From Pseudonocardia sp. (lineage in GTDB: Bacteria; Actinomycetota; Actinomycetes; Mycobacteriales; Pseudonocardiaceae), in the NCBI GenBank assembly GCA_025869365.1, contig JAOZVV010000131.1, positions 1-35,648 of the forward strand: DNA of 35,648 nt, read 5' to 3'. Below the pieces are notes generated by a model. That model searched no databases. It saw only the letters and a list, made by a program, of their open reading frames with translations, and was not told the origin of the DNA. Shown piece after piece: positions 9,923 to 18,935 of the stretch; within the stretch, counting starts at the first letter, position 1; each line of letters begins with the position of its first letter. The position numbers and the translations under genes are program-made.

Positions 9923-11359
9923 GTGAAGAGCACCGTCGAGCACATCGGCCCGACACGCGTCAAGCTCACAGTCGAGGTGCCGTTCGACGAGCTCAAGCCC
10001 GACTTCGACCGCGCGTACAAGGCCCTTGCCAAGCAGGTCCGCATCCCCGGCTTCCGCCCGGGCAAGGCACCCGCCCGCATCCTCGACGCCCGGCTCGGCC
10101 GCGGCGTCGTCCTGGACGAGGTCCTGAACCAGGCCGTCCCGGCCAAGTACAGCGAGGCCGTCGCCGCGGCGGACGACGTGAAGCCGATCGGCCAGCCGGA
10201 GATCGAGGTCACCGAGCTCGCGGACGGGGACAAGGTCTCCTTCACCGCCGAGGTCGACGTCCGCCCGGAGATCACCCTGCCGGAGCTGGACGGCGTCGCG
10301 GTCACCGTCGACGACATCGAGCTGGACGAGTCCGAGGTCACCGAGCAGCTGGACCAGCTCCGCGCCCGGTTCGGCACCCTGACCGGCGTCGAGCGCGCCG
10401 CCGCGAAGGACGACTTCGTCCAGATCGACCTGTCCGCCTCCGTCGACGGCAAGGAGGTCGAGGAGGCCACCACGACCGGGTACAGCTACCAGGTCGGCCA
10501 GGGCGGTCTCATCGACGGCATCGACGAGGCCATCGAGGGCCTGTCCGCGGACGAGTCGACGACGTTCACCTCCACGCTGGTGGCGGGGGAGTACGCGGAC
10601 AAGGACGCCGAGGTCACCGTCAAGGTCACCGCGGTGAAGGAGCGCCAGCTCCCCGAGGCCGACGACGAGTTCGCCCAGCTCGCGAGCGAGTTTGACACCC
10701 TGGACGAGCTGGTGGCGGACCTGCGCGAGCGGCTCGGCCGCGTCAAGCGCATGGAGCAGGTCACGCAGGCCCGGGACAAGGTCCTCGAGGCGATCGTGGA
10801 CGCCACGGACGTCCCGCTGCCCGAGTCCGTCGTCAAGGCCGAGGTGGACTCCCGCCAGCACGACGCCGTGCACGCGTTCGACCACAGCGACGAGCAGTTC
10901 GACGCCTACCTCGAGTCGCAGGGCAAGACCCGCGAGGAGTTCGACACCGAGACCCGCACGGAGTCCGAGAAGTCGGTCAAGACGCGGCTCGTGCTCGACG
11001 CCCTCGCGGACGCCGAGGAGGTCCAGGTCAACGACCAGGAGCTCACCGAGCGCATCGTCTACCAGGCCCAGCAGTACGGGATGGCGCCGGAGCAGTTCGT
11101 CCAGCGCATCCAGCAGGCCGGCCAGCTCGGCGCGATCTACTCGGACGTGCGGCGCAGCAAGGCGCTCATCACCGCCGTCCGCGCCGCCACCGTGACGGAC
11201 GCGTCGGGCGAGGCCGTGGACCTCTCGGACCTGCTGGGTGACGAGGACGAGGCCCCCGAGGTCGTCGAGGCCCCCGCCGCCGACACCGACGCCGAGGCGG
11301 CCGACGTCGTCGAGGGCGAGGTCGTCGAGGCGTCCGCCGACACGCCCGCGAAGGCCTGA
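9923..11359 (+). CDS. tig: Trigger factor (ribosome-associated chaperone, PPIase)
   Basis: 478 aa from GTG 9923, chosen because AGGAG (9911-9915) lies 7 nt upstream and the family N-terminus (MKSTVEHIGPTRVKLTVEV) begins here. The ribosome-docking signature GFRPGKAP is near residue 45. The FKBP-like peptidyl-prolyl isomerase domain lies at about 155-240, followed by the helical chaperone arms. The last 45 or so residues are an acidic, low-complexity tail rich in EVVEA/DTDAEA, commonly seen in actinobacterial Tig. It binds nascent chains at the exit tunnel. Being upstream of clpP1-clpP2-clpX is the usual order. Confidence 0.97.
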   Translation: MKSTVEHIGPTRVKLTVEVPFDELKPDFDRAYKALAKQVRIPGFRPGKAPARILDARLGRGVVLDEVLNQAVPAKYSEAVAAADDVKPIGQPEIEVTELADGDKVSFTAEVDVRPEITLPELDGVAVTVDDIELDESEVTEQLDQLRARFGTLTGVERAAAKDDFVQIDLSASVDGKEVEEATTTGYSYQVGQGGLIDGIDEAIEGLSADESTTFTSTLVAGEYADKDAEVTVKVTAVKERQLPEADDEFAQLASEFDTLDELVADLRERLGRVKRMEQVTQARDKVLEAIVDATDVPLPESVVKAEVDSRQHDAVHAFDHSDEQFDAYLESQGKTREEFDTETRTESEKSVKTRLVLDALADAEEVQVNDQELTERIVYQAQQYGMAPEQFVQRIQQAGQLGAIYSDVRRSKALITAVRAATVTDASGEAVDLSDLLGDEDEAPEVVEAPAADTDAEAADVVEGEVVEASADTPAKA

Positions 11360-11400
11360 TCCCCGTCGAGAGATCGTCGGGCTGACCAGGCCCGACAGGG

Positions 11401-11424
11401 TGTTCGCTGCGCTGTGGGCGAACA
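11401..11424 (+). promoter_or_regulatory. ClgR-like operator upstream of clpP1
   Basis: An inverted repeat TGTTCGC-N10-GCGAACA lies between tig and clpP1, about 40 bp before a candidate -10. It resembles the GTTCGC...GCG-type sites bound by ClgR, the activator of clpP1P2 in Streptomyces, Corynebacterium and Mycobacterium. ClgR itself is not encoded in the window, so this is inferred from the motif and its position. Confidence 0.5.
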
Positions 11425-11438
11425 TCTGCACCGTTCGC

Positions 11439-11458
11439 GGACGCGGCTCGCCGCGTCC
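11439..11458 (+). terminator. Hairpin between tig and clpP1
   Basis: A perfect 9-bp stem GGACGCGGC/GCCGCGTCC with a TC loop lies 80 bases after the tig stop. It may end tig transcription, or act as an attenuator if the clpP1 promoter lies upstream of it. Confidence 0.45.
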
Positions 11459-11461
11459 GAG

Positions 11462-11467
11462 TACGGT
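11462..11467 (+). promoter_or_regulatory. Candidate clpP1 -10 box
   Basis: TACGGT is about 55 bp upstream of the clpP1 GTG and downstream of the ClgR-like repeat, the right geometry for an activated promoter. No good -35 is visible, which is expected for an activator-dependent promoter. Confidence 0.35.
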
Positions 11468-11521
11468 CGGCCTGGAAGCGGCCGAACTACCCCCGAGCGA
11501 GCCAGCAGAAGGCAGGGTGAA

Positions 11522-12160
11522 GTGAGTCAGCAGGACCGACTCGAGATGCGTTCCGCATCCGCGAGCATGACGTTGGGCGACTCGGTCTACGAGCGGCTGC
11601 TCGCGCAGCGCATCGTGGTGCTCGGCCAGCAGGTCGACGACGAGATCGCGAACCGGATCGCCGCGCAGATGTTGCTGCTCTCCGCGGAGGACCCGACGGC
11701 GGACATCGCGCTCTACATCAACTCCCCGGGTGGTTCCGTCACCGCGGGCATGGCCATCTTCGACACGATGGAGTTCATCGAGTGCGACGTGGCCACCTAC
11801 GGGATGGGCCTCGCGGCGTCGATGGGCCAGTTCCTGCTCTCGGCGGGGACCCGGGGGAAGCGCTACGCGCTGCCGCACTGCCAGATCCTCATGCACCAGC
11901 CGTCGGCCGGTGTGGGCGGCAGCGAGTCGGACATCCGCATCCAGGCGGAGCTGTTCCGGCGGCACAAGCAGGAGATGGCGGAGCTGATCGCCGAGCACAC
12001 CGGCCAGACCGTCGAGAAGATCACCCAGGACTTCGACCGTGACCGCTGGTTCTCCGCCCAGGAGGCCCTCGAGTACGGCTTCGTGGACCAGGTGATCTCT
12101 CGCGCCGGTCAGCTGCCCGACGCCGGCTCGCCGTCCAACGGGAACGGGAGCTCGAAGTGA
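11522..12160 (+). CDS. clpP1: ATP-dependent Clp protease proteolytic subunit 1
   Basis: 212 aa from GTG 11522, preceded by a purine-rich AAGGCAGGGTGA. A longer frame opens at 11414, but the extra residues are not family-like. The catalytic triad of the serine peptidase is Ser100 (GLAASMG), His125 (ILMHQPS) and Asp174 (FDRDRW). Actinobacterial ClpP1 and ClpP2 form a mixed tetradecamer of two seven-membered rings and work with ClpX or ClpC. The stop codon overlaps the clpP2 start (GTGA, 12157-12160), which fits equal production of both subunits. Confidence 0.96.
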   Translation: MSQQDRLEMRSASASMTLGDSVYERLLAQRIVVLGQQVDDEIANRIAAQMLLLSAEDPTADIALYINSPGGSVTAGMAIFDTMEFIECDVATYGMGLAASMGQFLLSAGTRGKRYALPHCQILMHQPSAGVGGSESDIRIQAELFRRHKQEMAELIAEHTGQTVEKITQDFDRDRWFSAQEALEYGFVDQVISRAGQLPDAGSPSNGNGSSK

Positions 12161-12786
12161 CCGGTTTCCAGATGCCGAGCTCGCGCTACGTGCTCCCGTC
12201 CTTCGTGGAGCGCACGAGCTACGGGGTCAAGGAGTCGAACCCCTACAACAAGCTCTTCGAGGAACGCATCATCTTCCTCGGCGTGCAGATCGACGACGCG
12301 TCCGCCAACGACGTCATGGCGCAGCTGCTGTGCCTGGAGTCGGCGGACCCGGACCGCGAGATCTCGATGTACATCAACTCGCCGGGTGGGTCGTTCACCT
12401 CGCTGATGGCCATCTACGACACGATGCAGTTCATCCGCCCGGACATCCAGACCGTCTGCCTCGGGCAGGCGGCCTCGGCCGCGGCGGTGCTGCTCGCGGC
12501 GGGTACCCCGGGGCGTCGCCTCGCGGTGCAGAACGCGCGCATCCTGATCCACCAGCCGGCCACCGAGGGCTTCTACGGCCAGGTGTCGGACCTGGAGATC
12601 CAGGCGGCGGAGATCACCCGGATGCGTGCGCTGCTCGAGAGCACGCTCGCGCACCACACCGGGCGCACCTCGCAGCAGGTGCACGAGGACATCGAGCGGG
12701 ACCGGATCCTCACGGCCACCGAGGCCAAGGACTACGGGATCGTCGACGAGATCATCCAGTCGCGCAAGCTTTCCGCTGTCGGCTGA
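12157..12786 (+). CDS. clpP2: ATP-dependent Clp protease proteolytic subunit 2
   Basis: 209 aa, start GTG 12157 coupled to clpP1 by a 4-bp overlap. The triad is Ser107 (GQAASAA), His132 (ILIHQPA) and Asp182 (IERDRI). The N-terminal extension of about 30 residues before the conserved FEERIIFLG is typical of the second actinobacterial ClpP. It is the partner ring of ClpP1. Confidence 0.96.
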   Translation: MTGFQMPSSRYVLPSFVERTSYGVKESNPYNKLFEERIIFLGVQIDDASANDVMAQLLCLESADPDREISMYINSPGGSFTSLMAIYDTMQFIRPDIQTVCLGQAASAAAVLLAAGTPGRRLAVQNARILIHQPATEGFYGQVSDLEIQAAEITRMRALLESTLAHHTGRTSQQVHEDIERDRILTATEAKDYGIVDEIIQSRKLSAVG

Positions 12787-12804
12787 GTTCTCGGTACTGC
12801 CGAT

Positions 12805-12844
12805 CGCGTCTCCGGCCTCTACCCTGGTGGATGCCGGAGACGCG
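12805..12844 (+). promoter_or_regulatory. 12-bp inverted repeat between clpP2 and clpX
   Basis: CGCGTCTCCGGC (12805-12816) and its exact complement (12833-12844) flank a 16-nt loop. The loop holds TACCCT (12820-12825), a good -10 box. The repeat may be an operator around a clpX promoter, or a weak terminator of the clpP operon. Confidence 0.4.
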
Positions 12845-12893
12845 GTGATCGACGAGAACTGCTTTCTCGACCGCCTGCCGATGCGTGTTCCTC

Positions 12894-12911
12894 GGAGCGA
12901 TTCATCGCTCC
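12894..12911 (+). promoter_or_regulatory. Perfect 18-bp palindrome upstream of clpX
   Basis: GGAGCGAT-TC-ATCGCTCC reads the same on both strands apart from the 2-nt centre. It lies about 83 bp before the clpX start, so it could be a regulator site or a leader hairpin. No regulator can be named. Confidence 0.4.
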
Positions 12912-12993
12912 CGCAGGAGCGGGTCGGGCAGGTACCGTCACGAAGTGGCACGGCTCAGCGTGGGCGTGCCGGATGGGACTGGGGTCTGCACTC

Positions 12994-14277
<1,284 letters not shown>

Positions 14278-14289
14278 CTCGCACACTCG

Positions 14290-14326
14290 CGAACGCCCGC
14301 CCCGCACCAGCGGAGGCGGGCGTTCG
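14290..14326 (+). terminator. clpX terminator
   Basis: CGAACGCCCGCC (14290-14301) pairs with 14315-14326. The inner CCGC/GCGG continues the stem past one bulged A to an ACCA loop, about 16 bp in all. It starts 13 bases after the clpX stop. Confidence 0.8.
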
Positions 14327-14340
14327 TGCGTCGTCCAGGC

Positions 14341-14446
14341 CCCGAAAGTCGCGTTATGGAGCCCCAACGCGCTTTTCGAGGCCCGAGAGTCGCGTTAAGG
14401 AGCCACGACGCGACTTTCGAGGCCCGAGAGTCGCGTTATGGCTCCA
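14341..14446. repeat. 41-bp tandem repeat with internal dyad
   Basis: Units start at 14341, 14382 and 14423 (period 41), each opening CCCGARAGTCGCGTTAWGG. Inside a unit the segment GAAAGTCGCGT faces ACGCGACTTTC, so each full copy can form a hairpin. The third, partial copy runs into the end of the CoA-transferase gene and supplies its TAA stop codon (14436-14438). Confidence 0.75.
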
Positions 14447-15599
14447 CGGTGCCGGTGGGGTAGCCGAGTTCGCGCAGGATCTCTACGGTGTGTTCGCCCA
14501 GGGCCGGGACCGCGGGGTTCGACGGCGGCGGCCAGGCACTCGAGTCCACGGGCGGCACCGCCATCGGCACCGGCTCCCCACCCGGCACCGCGACCGGCAC
14601 GAACCGGCCCCGGGCGGCGAGCTGCGGGTGCCGGGGCAGCTCGCCGACGTGCCCGACCGCGGACCAGGCGATGTCCGCCTCGTCGAGCAGCCCGCCCAGG
14701 TGCGAGGCGGTGAGCGGGGCGAAGCGGGTGTGCAGCAGGGCGTGGAGCTCGTCGCGGTGCTCGACGCGGGACCGCACGGTGGTGAACCGCGGGTCCGTGG
14801 CGACGGCCGCGTCGCCCAGGACCGTCGTGCAGAGCCGGAGCCACTCCCGCTCGTTCTGCACCGCGAGGTGCACCGCCCCGTCCGCACAGGGGAACGGGCC
14901 GTACGGCGCGATCGACGGGTGGTGCCCGCCGCTGCGGGTCGGCGCCCTCCCGGTGCCCAGCGCGTAGAGCATCGGCTGGTGCATCCACTCGGTGAGCGCC
15001 TCGAGCAGGGTGATCCGCAGGGTCGCCCCCTCCCCGGTCCGCTCCCGGTGCAGCAGTGCGGCGAGCACGGCGGACTGCACCTGGACCCCGGCCGCGATGT
15101 CCGCGACGGAGATCCCCGCCCGCGCGGTGACCGGGCCGTCGCCGGTGATCTCGAGCAGGCCGGCCTCCGACTGGACGAGCGCGTCGTAGGCCTTCCGGCC
15201 GTCCGACGGGCCGCCCTCGCCGTAGCCGGTCAGCTCGCACGTCACGAGCGCAGGCCTGCGCGCCCGGAGCGTCTCCCCGTCGAGGCCGAGACGGGCGGTC
15301 GCGCCGGGGCCGAGGTTGGCCAGCACCACGTCCGCGGTGTCCACGAGCCGGTGCGCGGCGGCCAGGCCGTCCGGGTCCTTGAGGTCGAGCACGACGGAGC
15401 GCTTGCCACGGTTGATCCACGCGAAGTAGGAGGAGACGTCCCCGCAGGCGGAGTCGTAGCCGCGGGCGAAGTCCCCGGCACCCGGGCGTTCGACCTTGAT
15501 CACGTCCGCGCCGAGGTCCGCGAGCAGCCGGCCGGCGTAGGGGACGGAGACGGCGTGGTCGAACGAGACGACCCGGGTTCCGGTCAACGGTGCGGTCAC
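14436..15599 (-). CDS. CaiB/BaiF (class III) CoA-transferase
   Basis: 387 aa from GTG 15599, where the family N-terminus (PLTGTRVVSFDHAVSVPYAGRLLADLGADVIKVE) begins; a longer frame to 15725 is poorly conserved and would run into the divergent gene. GxGxxxxPSDGRKAYDALVQSEAGL holds the Asp expected to form the acyl anhydride. Class III enzymes move CoA between carboxylic acids such as formate/oxalate, succinate/citramalate or carnitine. The divergent neighbour is an OFA-type (oxalate/formate-like) transporter, so a small dicarboxylate substrate is plausible. No oxalyl-CoA decarboxylase is present, so the substrate is open. Confidence 0.88.
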   Translation of the reverse strand: MTAPLTGTRVVSFDHAVSVPYAGRLLADLGADVIKVERPGAGDFARGYDSACGDVSSYFAWINRGKRSVVLDLKDPDGLAAAHRLVDTADVVLANLGPGATARLGLDGETLRARRPALVTCELTGYGEGGPSDGRKAYDALVQSEAGLLEITGDGPVTARAGISVADIAAGVQVQSAVLAALLHRERTGEGATLRITLLEALTEWMHQPMLYALGTGRAPTRSGGHHPSIAPYGPFPCADGAVHLAVQNEREWLRLCTTVLGDAAVATDPRFTTVRSRVEHRDELHALLHTRFAPLTASHLGGLLDEADIAWSAVGHVGELPRHPQLAARGRFVPVAVPGGEPVPMAVPPVDSSAWPPPSNPAVPALGEHTVEILRELGYPTGTVEP

Positions 15600-15727
15600 G
15601 CCGGTCAGCAAAGCACGGTGCGCCGGCAGGCCCCGGGACGGCCTCGGACCCCAGATCGTTCCGAATTGCCGATGCCACCGGTGTCGCTTATGTTCCGCCG
15701 GCGCACCAACGGTCTCGGAGGCCATTC

Positions 15728-17125
15728 ATGGCAGCAGCATCCGGTAGGCCCGGATTCCTGACGAGGGAGCGGATCGTCGCCCCGCCCGGTTGGAGCCGGT
15801 GGCTGATCCCTCCGGCCGCCCTGGCCGTCCACCTCTCGATCGGGCAGGTCTACGCCTGGAGCGCGTTCAAGGCGTCGCTGGAGAAGGGCATGGACATCGG
15901 CGGCGTCGCGAGCGCCCTGCCCTTCACCCTGGGCATCGTGATGCTCGGCCTCTCCGCGGCCGTCTTCGGCACCAAGGTCGACGCCAACGGCCCGCGGTGG
16001 GCCATGGTCGTCGCCTCGTCGTGCTTCGTCGCCGGGTTCCTGGTGGCGTCGCTCGGCGTGTACACCGGCCAGTACTGGCTCGTCGTCCTCGGCTACGGCG
16101 GGATCGGCGGCATCGGCCTGGGCATCGGCTACATCTCACCGGTGTCGACCCTGATCAAGTGGTTCCCGGACCGCCCCGGCCTCGCCACGGGCATCGCGAT
16201 CATGGGATTCGGTGGTGGCGCCCTCATCGCGAACCCGTGGACGTCGTCCATGCTCACCTCGTTCGGCGCTGCGGCGTCCGCACCCGAGGTGGACACCGAC
16301 GGCATCGCCCTGGCGTTCCTGATCCACGGCGTGGTCTATGCGGTGTTCATGTCGCTGGGCTGGCTGCTGATCCGGGTACCGGCCGAGGGCTGGAAGCCGG
16401 CCGGCTGGGAGCCGTCGGCGCAGAAGGACAACGCGATGATCGGCAGGAGCAACGTCTCCGCGGCGAACGCGATCAGGACGCCGCAGTTCTGGCTGCTCTG
16501 GATCGTGCTGTGCTTCAACGTGACCGCCGGGATCGGCATCCTGGAGAAGGCCAACCCGATCTTCCAGGACTTCTTCCGGGACTCGACGCCGGCCGAGACG
16601 CTCACCGCGGCCGCCGTCGCGTTCGTCTCCGTGTTGTCGCTGGCCAACATGCTCGGCCGGTTCATCTGGTCGTCCGTGTCGGACCTGGTGGGGCGCAAGA
16701 ACATCTACCGGCTCTACCTCGGCGTGGGTGCCCTGCTGTACGTGCTGCTCACCCTCGTCGGCGAGACGAGCAAGCCGGTCTTCCTGCTGTGCTCGATCCT
16801 GATCCTGTCGTTCTACGGCGCCGGGTTCGCCACGGTCCCGGCGTACCTGCGTGATCTCTTCGGCACCTACCAGGTCGGCGCCATCCACGGCCGCCTGCTG
16901 ACGGCGTGGTCCACGGCGGGCGTGCTCGGCCCGGTGATCGTCAACGCCATCGCGGACGCCCGTGCCGATGTCGCCGGTCCGGCGAAGTACACCCCCGCGT
17001 TCCTCATCATGATCGTCCTCCTGGCGATCGGCTTCGCCGCGAACGAGCTGATCAGGCCGGTCGCGGCCAGGTGGCACGAGCCGGAGTCCACGGTGCGCGG
17101 CGAGCGGACGGAGGTCCAGACATGA
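15728..17125 (+). CDS. OFA family MFS transporter (oxalate/formate antiporter-like)
   Basis: 465 aa, start ATG 15728 with GGAGG 7 nt upstream. About twelve hydrophobic segments are visible. Family features include WLIPPAALAVHLSIGQVYAWSAF at the first helix, GIGYISPVSTLIKWFPDRPGLATGIAIMGFGGGALI in the middle of the N-half, and FGTYQVGAIHGRLLTAWSTAG near the C-terminus. OFA members carry small organic acids across the inner membrane. The gene is divergent from a class III CoA-transferase and overlaps by 4 bp a tiny membrane gene, its likely subunit. Confidence 0.88.
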   Translation: MAAASGRPGFLTRERIVAPPGWSRWLIPPAALAVHLSIGQVYAWSAFKASLEKGMDIGGVASALPFTLGIVMLGLSAAVFGTKVDANGPRWAMVVASSCFVAGFLVASLGVYTGQYWLVVLGYGGIGGIGLGIGYISPVSTLIKWFPDRPGLATGIAIMGFGGGALIANPWTSSMLTSFGAAASAPEVDTDGIALAFLIHGVVYAVFMSLGWLLIRVPAEGWKPAGWEPSAQKDNAMIGRSNVSAANAIRTPQFWLLWIVLCFNVTAGIGILEKANPIFQDFFRDSTPAETLTAAAVAFVSVLSLANMLGRFIWSSVSDLVGRKNIYRLYLGVGALLYVLLTLVGETSKPVFLLCSILILSFYGAGFATVPAYLRDLFGTYQVGAIHGRLLTAWSTAGVLGPVIVNAIADARADVAGPAKYTPAFLIMIVLLAIGFAANELIRPVAARWHEPESTVRGERTEVQT

Positions 17126-17271
17126 GCAACCCGGCATCGAGCAACCCGGCATCGGACACGACGGGCAGGCCCCCGGTCGCGCTCGTCGTGATCGCCTGGC
17201 TCTGGGTGCTCGTGCCCTTCCTCTACGGGCTGTACTCGCTGGTCGTGAAGATCCCGGCACTGTTCGGCTGA
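17122..17271 (+). CDS. Small single-helix membrane protein, probable MFS transporter subunit
   Basis: 49 aa. A polar Ser/Pro/Asn-rich start is followed by one hydrophobic helix (ALVVIAWLWVLVPFLYGLYSLVV) and a short tail KIPALFG. Its ATG overlaps the transporter stop (ATGA, 17122-17125), so it is made together with it. Similar tiny proteins are known downstream of OFA transporters and are annotated as the MFS small subunit. Its role, perhaps stability or assembly of the carrier, is not established. Confidence 0.75.
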   Translation: MSNPASSNPASDTTGRPPVALVVIAWLWVLVPFLYGLYSLVVKIPALFG

Positions 17272-17299
17272 GAGCGCGTGTGGCCCGCCGCGATCCGGG

Positions 17300-17314
17300 T
17301 ACGTTGCCGTCGTG
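17300..17314 (+). promoter_or_regulatory. Leaderless promoter of the DUF6457 gene
   Basis: TACGTT (17300-17305), 6 nt, then GTG at 17312. No ribosome-binding sequence is present. Confidence 0.6.
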
Positions 17315-17620
17315 AGTGACGATGCGAAGGCCATGACCGAATGGATCACCGCGGTGAGCCGTGAGCTCGGGCTCGAGGGCTCCCTGGACAGTGACGCGAC
17401 CGTCGATCTCGTTCTCGACCTGACGTCGGACGTGGCGCACGGGGTCAGCCGCCCCGCGGCGCCCGTCACGGCGTTCCTGATCGGCGTGGCCGCGGGCCGG
17501 GCGGACGACCCGACCGTCGCCGCCCGGGACTTCGCGGGCAAGGTGTCCAAGCTGGCCGAGGGCTGGGACGCGGACACCGAACGGGCCGTCCCCGCCAACG
17601 ACCAGGACGCCCGCGGCTGA
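17312..17620 (+). CDS. DUF6457 domain protein
   Basis: 102 aa, start GTG 17312. It matches the short actinobacterial family that begins MTEWI with a helical body (DLVLDLTSDVAHGVSRPAAPVTAFLIGVAAGR) and then DFAGKVSKLAEGW. The family often accompanies or is fused to molybdenum cofactor guanylyltransferase (MobA), but no mobA is here. No catalytic residues are evident and the function is unknown. The pattern of conserved helices suggests a small binding or partner protein. Confidence 0.75.
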   Translation: MSDDAKAMTEWITAVSRELGLEGSLDSDATVDLVLDLTSDVAHGVSRPAAPVTAFLIGVAAGRADDPTVAARDFAGKVSKLAEGWDADTERAVPANDQDARG

Positions 17621-17637
17621 CCCGTCCCGGGTGCGGC

Positions 17638-18066
17638 TCAGTCCGCGACCGCCAGATTGGCGACGACCTTGGTCGGCCGCACCCGGACCACCAGCTCGCC
17701 GGGGACCCCGTTGCGCTTCCCGTACTCCTCCGCGCGGTCCGCGCCCATGTAGCGCCCGGCGAGCGCGGTGGCCGTGCGGATCAGCTCGGCGGGCTCCTCG
17801 CTCAGCTCGGCGACGCCCTGGACCTGCACGAACGCGTACGGCGGCTCCTCCACGTCCACGGCCAGCGCCACCCTCGGGTCCCGCCGCAGCGCCTTGCCCT
17901 TGGCGGTGCCGGCCCCGGTGTTGAAGACGATCACGTCATCCTCGACCAGGAACCAGACCGGCGCGATCAGCGGCCGCCCGTCCGCCGCGGTGAAGGCGAT
18001 CTTCCCGGTGCGGGTGCCGTGGTTGAGGAAGTCGACGATCTCGGGGGACAGGTTCTGGCTGCTCAT
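17638..18066 (-). CDS. PPOX-class F420-dependent oxidoreductase-like protein
   Basis: 142 aa. The split-barrel flavin-reductase pattern is clear: LIAPVWFLVEDDVIVFNTGAGTAKGKALRRDPRVALAVDVEEPPYAFVQVQGVAEL, then a helix RYMGADRAEEYGKR, and a final strand VVRVRPTKVVANL. Members of this size in actinobacteria bind coenzyme F420 and reduce varied substrates. Neither substrate nor cofactor can be read from sequence alone. It converges with the DUF6457 gene and has its own leaderless promoter. Confidence 0.85.
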   Translation of the reverse strand: MSSQNLSPEIVDFLNHGTRTGKIAFTAADGRPLIAPVWFLVEDDVIVFNTGAGTAKGKALRRDPRVALAVDVEEPPYAFVQVQGVAELSEEPAELIRTATALAGRYMGADRAEEYGKRNGVPGELVVRVRPTKVVANLAVAD

Positions 18067-18078
18067 GGCAGGAACCTA
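18064..18078 (-). promoter_or_regulatory. Leaderless promoter of the PPOX gene
   Basis: On the minus strand TAGGTT (18073-18078) is followed after 6 nt by the ATG at 18066-18064. Confidence 0.6.
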
Positions 18079-18124
18079 CTGCGGGGCACCGACAGGATCG
18101 GCCGCGTCCGCACCGGCGCGGGAC

Positions 18125-18164
18125 TCCCCTCCGCGAGTCGCGGTATCTCCGTCACCGAGTCGCG
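18125..18164 (+). repeat. Inverted repeat, left copy
   Basis: This 40-bp segment holds two GAGTCGCGGTAT-like words around CCGTCACC. Its reverse complement recurs at about 18936-18975 with about 5 mismatches. Together they bracket the peptidase-like gene at 18242-18934. Confidence 0.75.
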
Positions 18165-18229
18165 GTATCTCCCGCATCGGTCGCGCTGATCCCGAGGCTC
18201 CGTGCGCGCAGTTCGGCCCTGCGGGTGGT

Positions 18230-18244
18230 TACCGTGAGGCCATG
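18230..18244 (+). promoter_or_regulatory. Leaderless promoter of the peptidase-like gene
   Basis: TACCGT (18230-18235), 6 nt, then ATG at 18242. Confidence 0.55.
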
Positions 18245-18934
18245 CGCACGGTGTCCGCGATCGGCAGTGCCGCCCAACGCCTGTTCCGCGGCTCGGCGCC
18301 GGCCCCCGTCGCGGCCGTCCGGTCCCTGAACGGCCCCCGCCGCGCCCTGGTCACGGACTCGCTCGGGGAGAAGCGGCACGAGGGCGCGAAGCTCGACCAG
18401 GCCGACGGGACGACCTGTGGAAGCGCGGTCCTCGTCGCCCTCGCGACCTGGGCCGATTCCGCGGCGCTGGAGACGCTCGAGGTCCGGGGGACGACGGCGT
18501 CGGGGATGGTCGAGGGGTTCGCCGCGCGCTACGACGCCCTGCAGAAGGAGGTCCACCGGCAGACGAACCGGTTGTGGCCGAGGATGCTGGGCACCACGCC
18601 GTGGGGATTCGCGCGCTGGCTGCGCAGGAACGCGCCCGGGGTGGGCCGATACCGCATGCGCTTCGTCGACGACACCTCCGCCGCCGACGTCGACGAGATC
18701 GTCCGGCGGGTCGAGGCCGCGCTCGGCGCCCGGCGCCCCGTCCCGCTGCTGGTCGGCTCGCTGGTCCCGCGGCACTACTGCCTCGCCCTGCGGATCTCGG
18801 ACGACGGGACATGGCGGGTCTACGAGCCGAGCAGCGGCTCCGTCCGCCCACTGGATCCCGCCGCGATCCGGGAACGCCGCCTCGCCCCGGTGCTCGGGTT
18901 CGACCGGCTGCACACGGTCTTCCTGCCCCGCTGA
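18242..18934 (+). CDS. Putative cysteine-peptidase-fold protein of unknown function
   Basis: 230 aa. I do not recognise a named family. The layout LDQADGTTCGSAVL places Gln53 six residues before Cys59, like the oxyanion Gln and catalytic Cys of papain/C39-type folds. His178 occurs in PRHYCLAL at the start of a strand, and a third position in VYEPSSG is Glu195 where Asp or Asn is more common. No signal peptide or membrane segment is visible, so a cytoplasmic role is likely. The start is ATG 18242, supported by the leaderless promoter; the frame stays open further upstream over the PPOX gene, which is not meaningful. A peptidase or amidase activity is inferred only from residue order. Confidence 0.65.
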   Translation: MRTVSAIGSAAQRLFRGSAPAPVAAVRSLNGPRRALVTDSLGEKRHEGAKLDQADGTTCGSAVLVALATWADSAALETLEVRGTTASGMVEGFAARYDALQKEVHRQTNRLWPRMLGTTPWGFARWLRRNAPGVGRYRMRFVDDTSAADVDEIVRRVEAALGARRPVPLLVGSLVPRHYCLALRISDDGTWRVYEPSSGSVRPLDPAAIRERRLAPVLGFDRLHTVFLPR

Positions 18935-18935
18935 C

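Noticed and set aside
8627..11998. 1123-aa minus-strand frame across sigma, csbD, tig and clpP1
   Set aside because: Low-complexity antisense translation covering several well-identified genes.
12831..12848. Five-codon leader ORF after TACCCT upstream of clpX
   Set aside because: Very short (MPETR) and inside an inverted repeat; more likely a chance ATG near a promoter.
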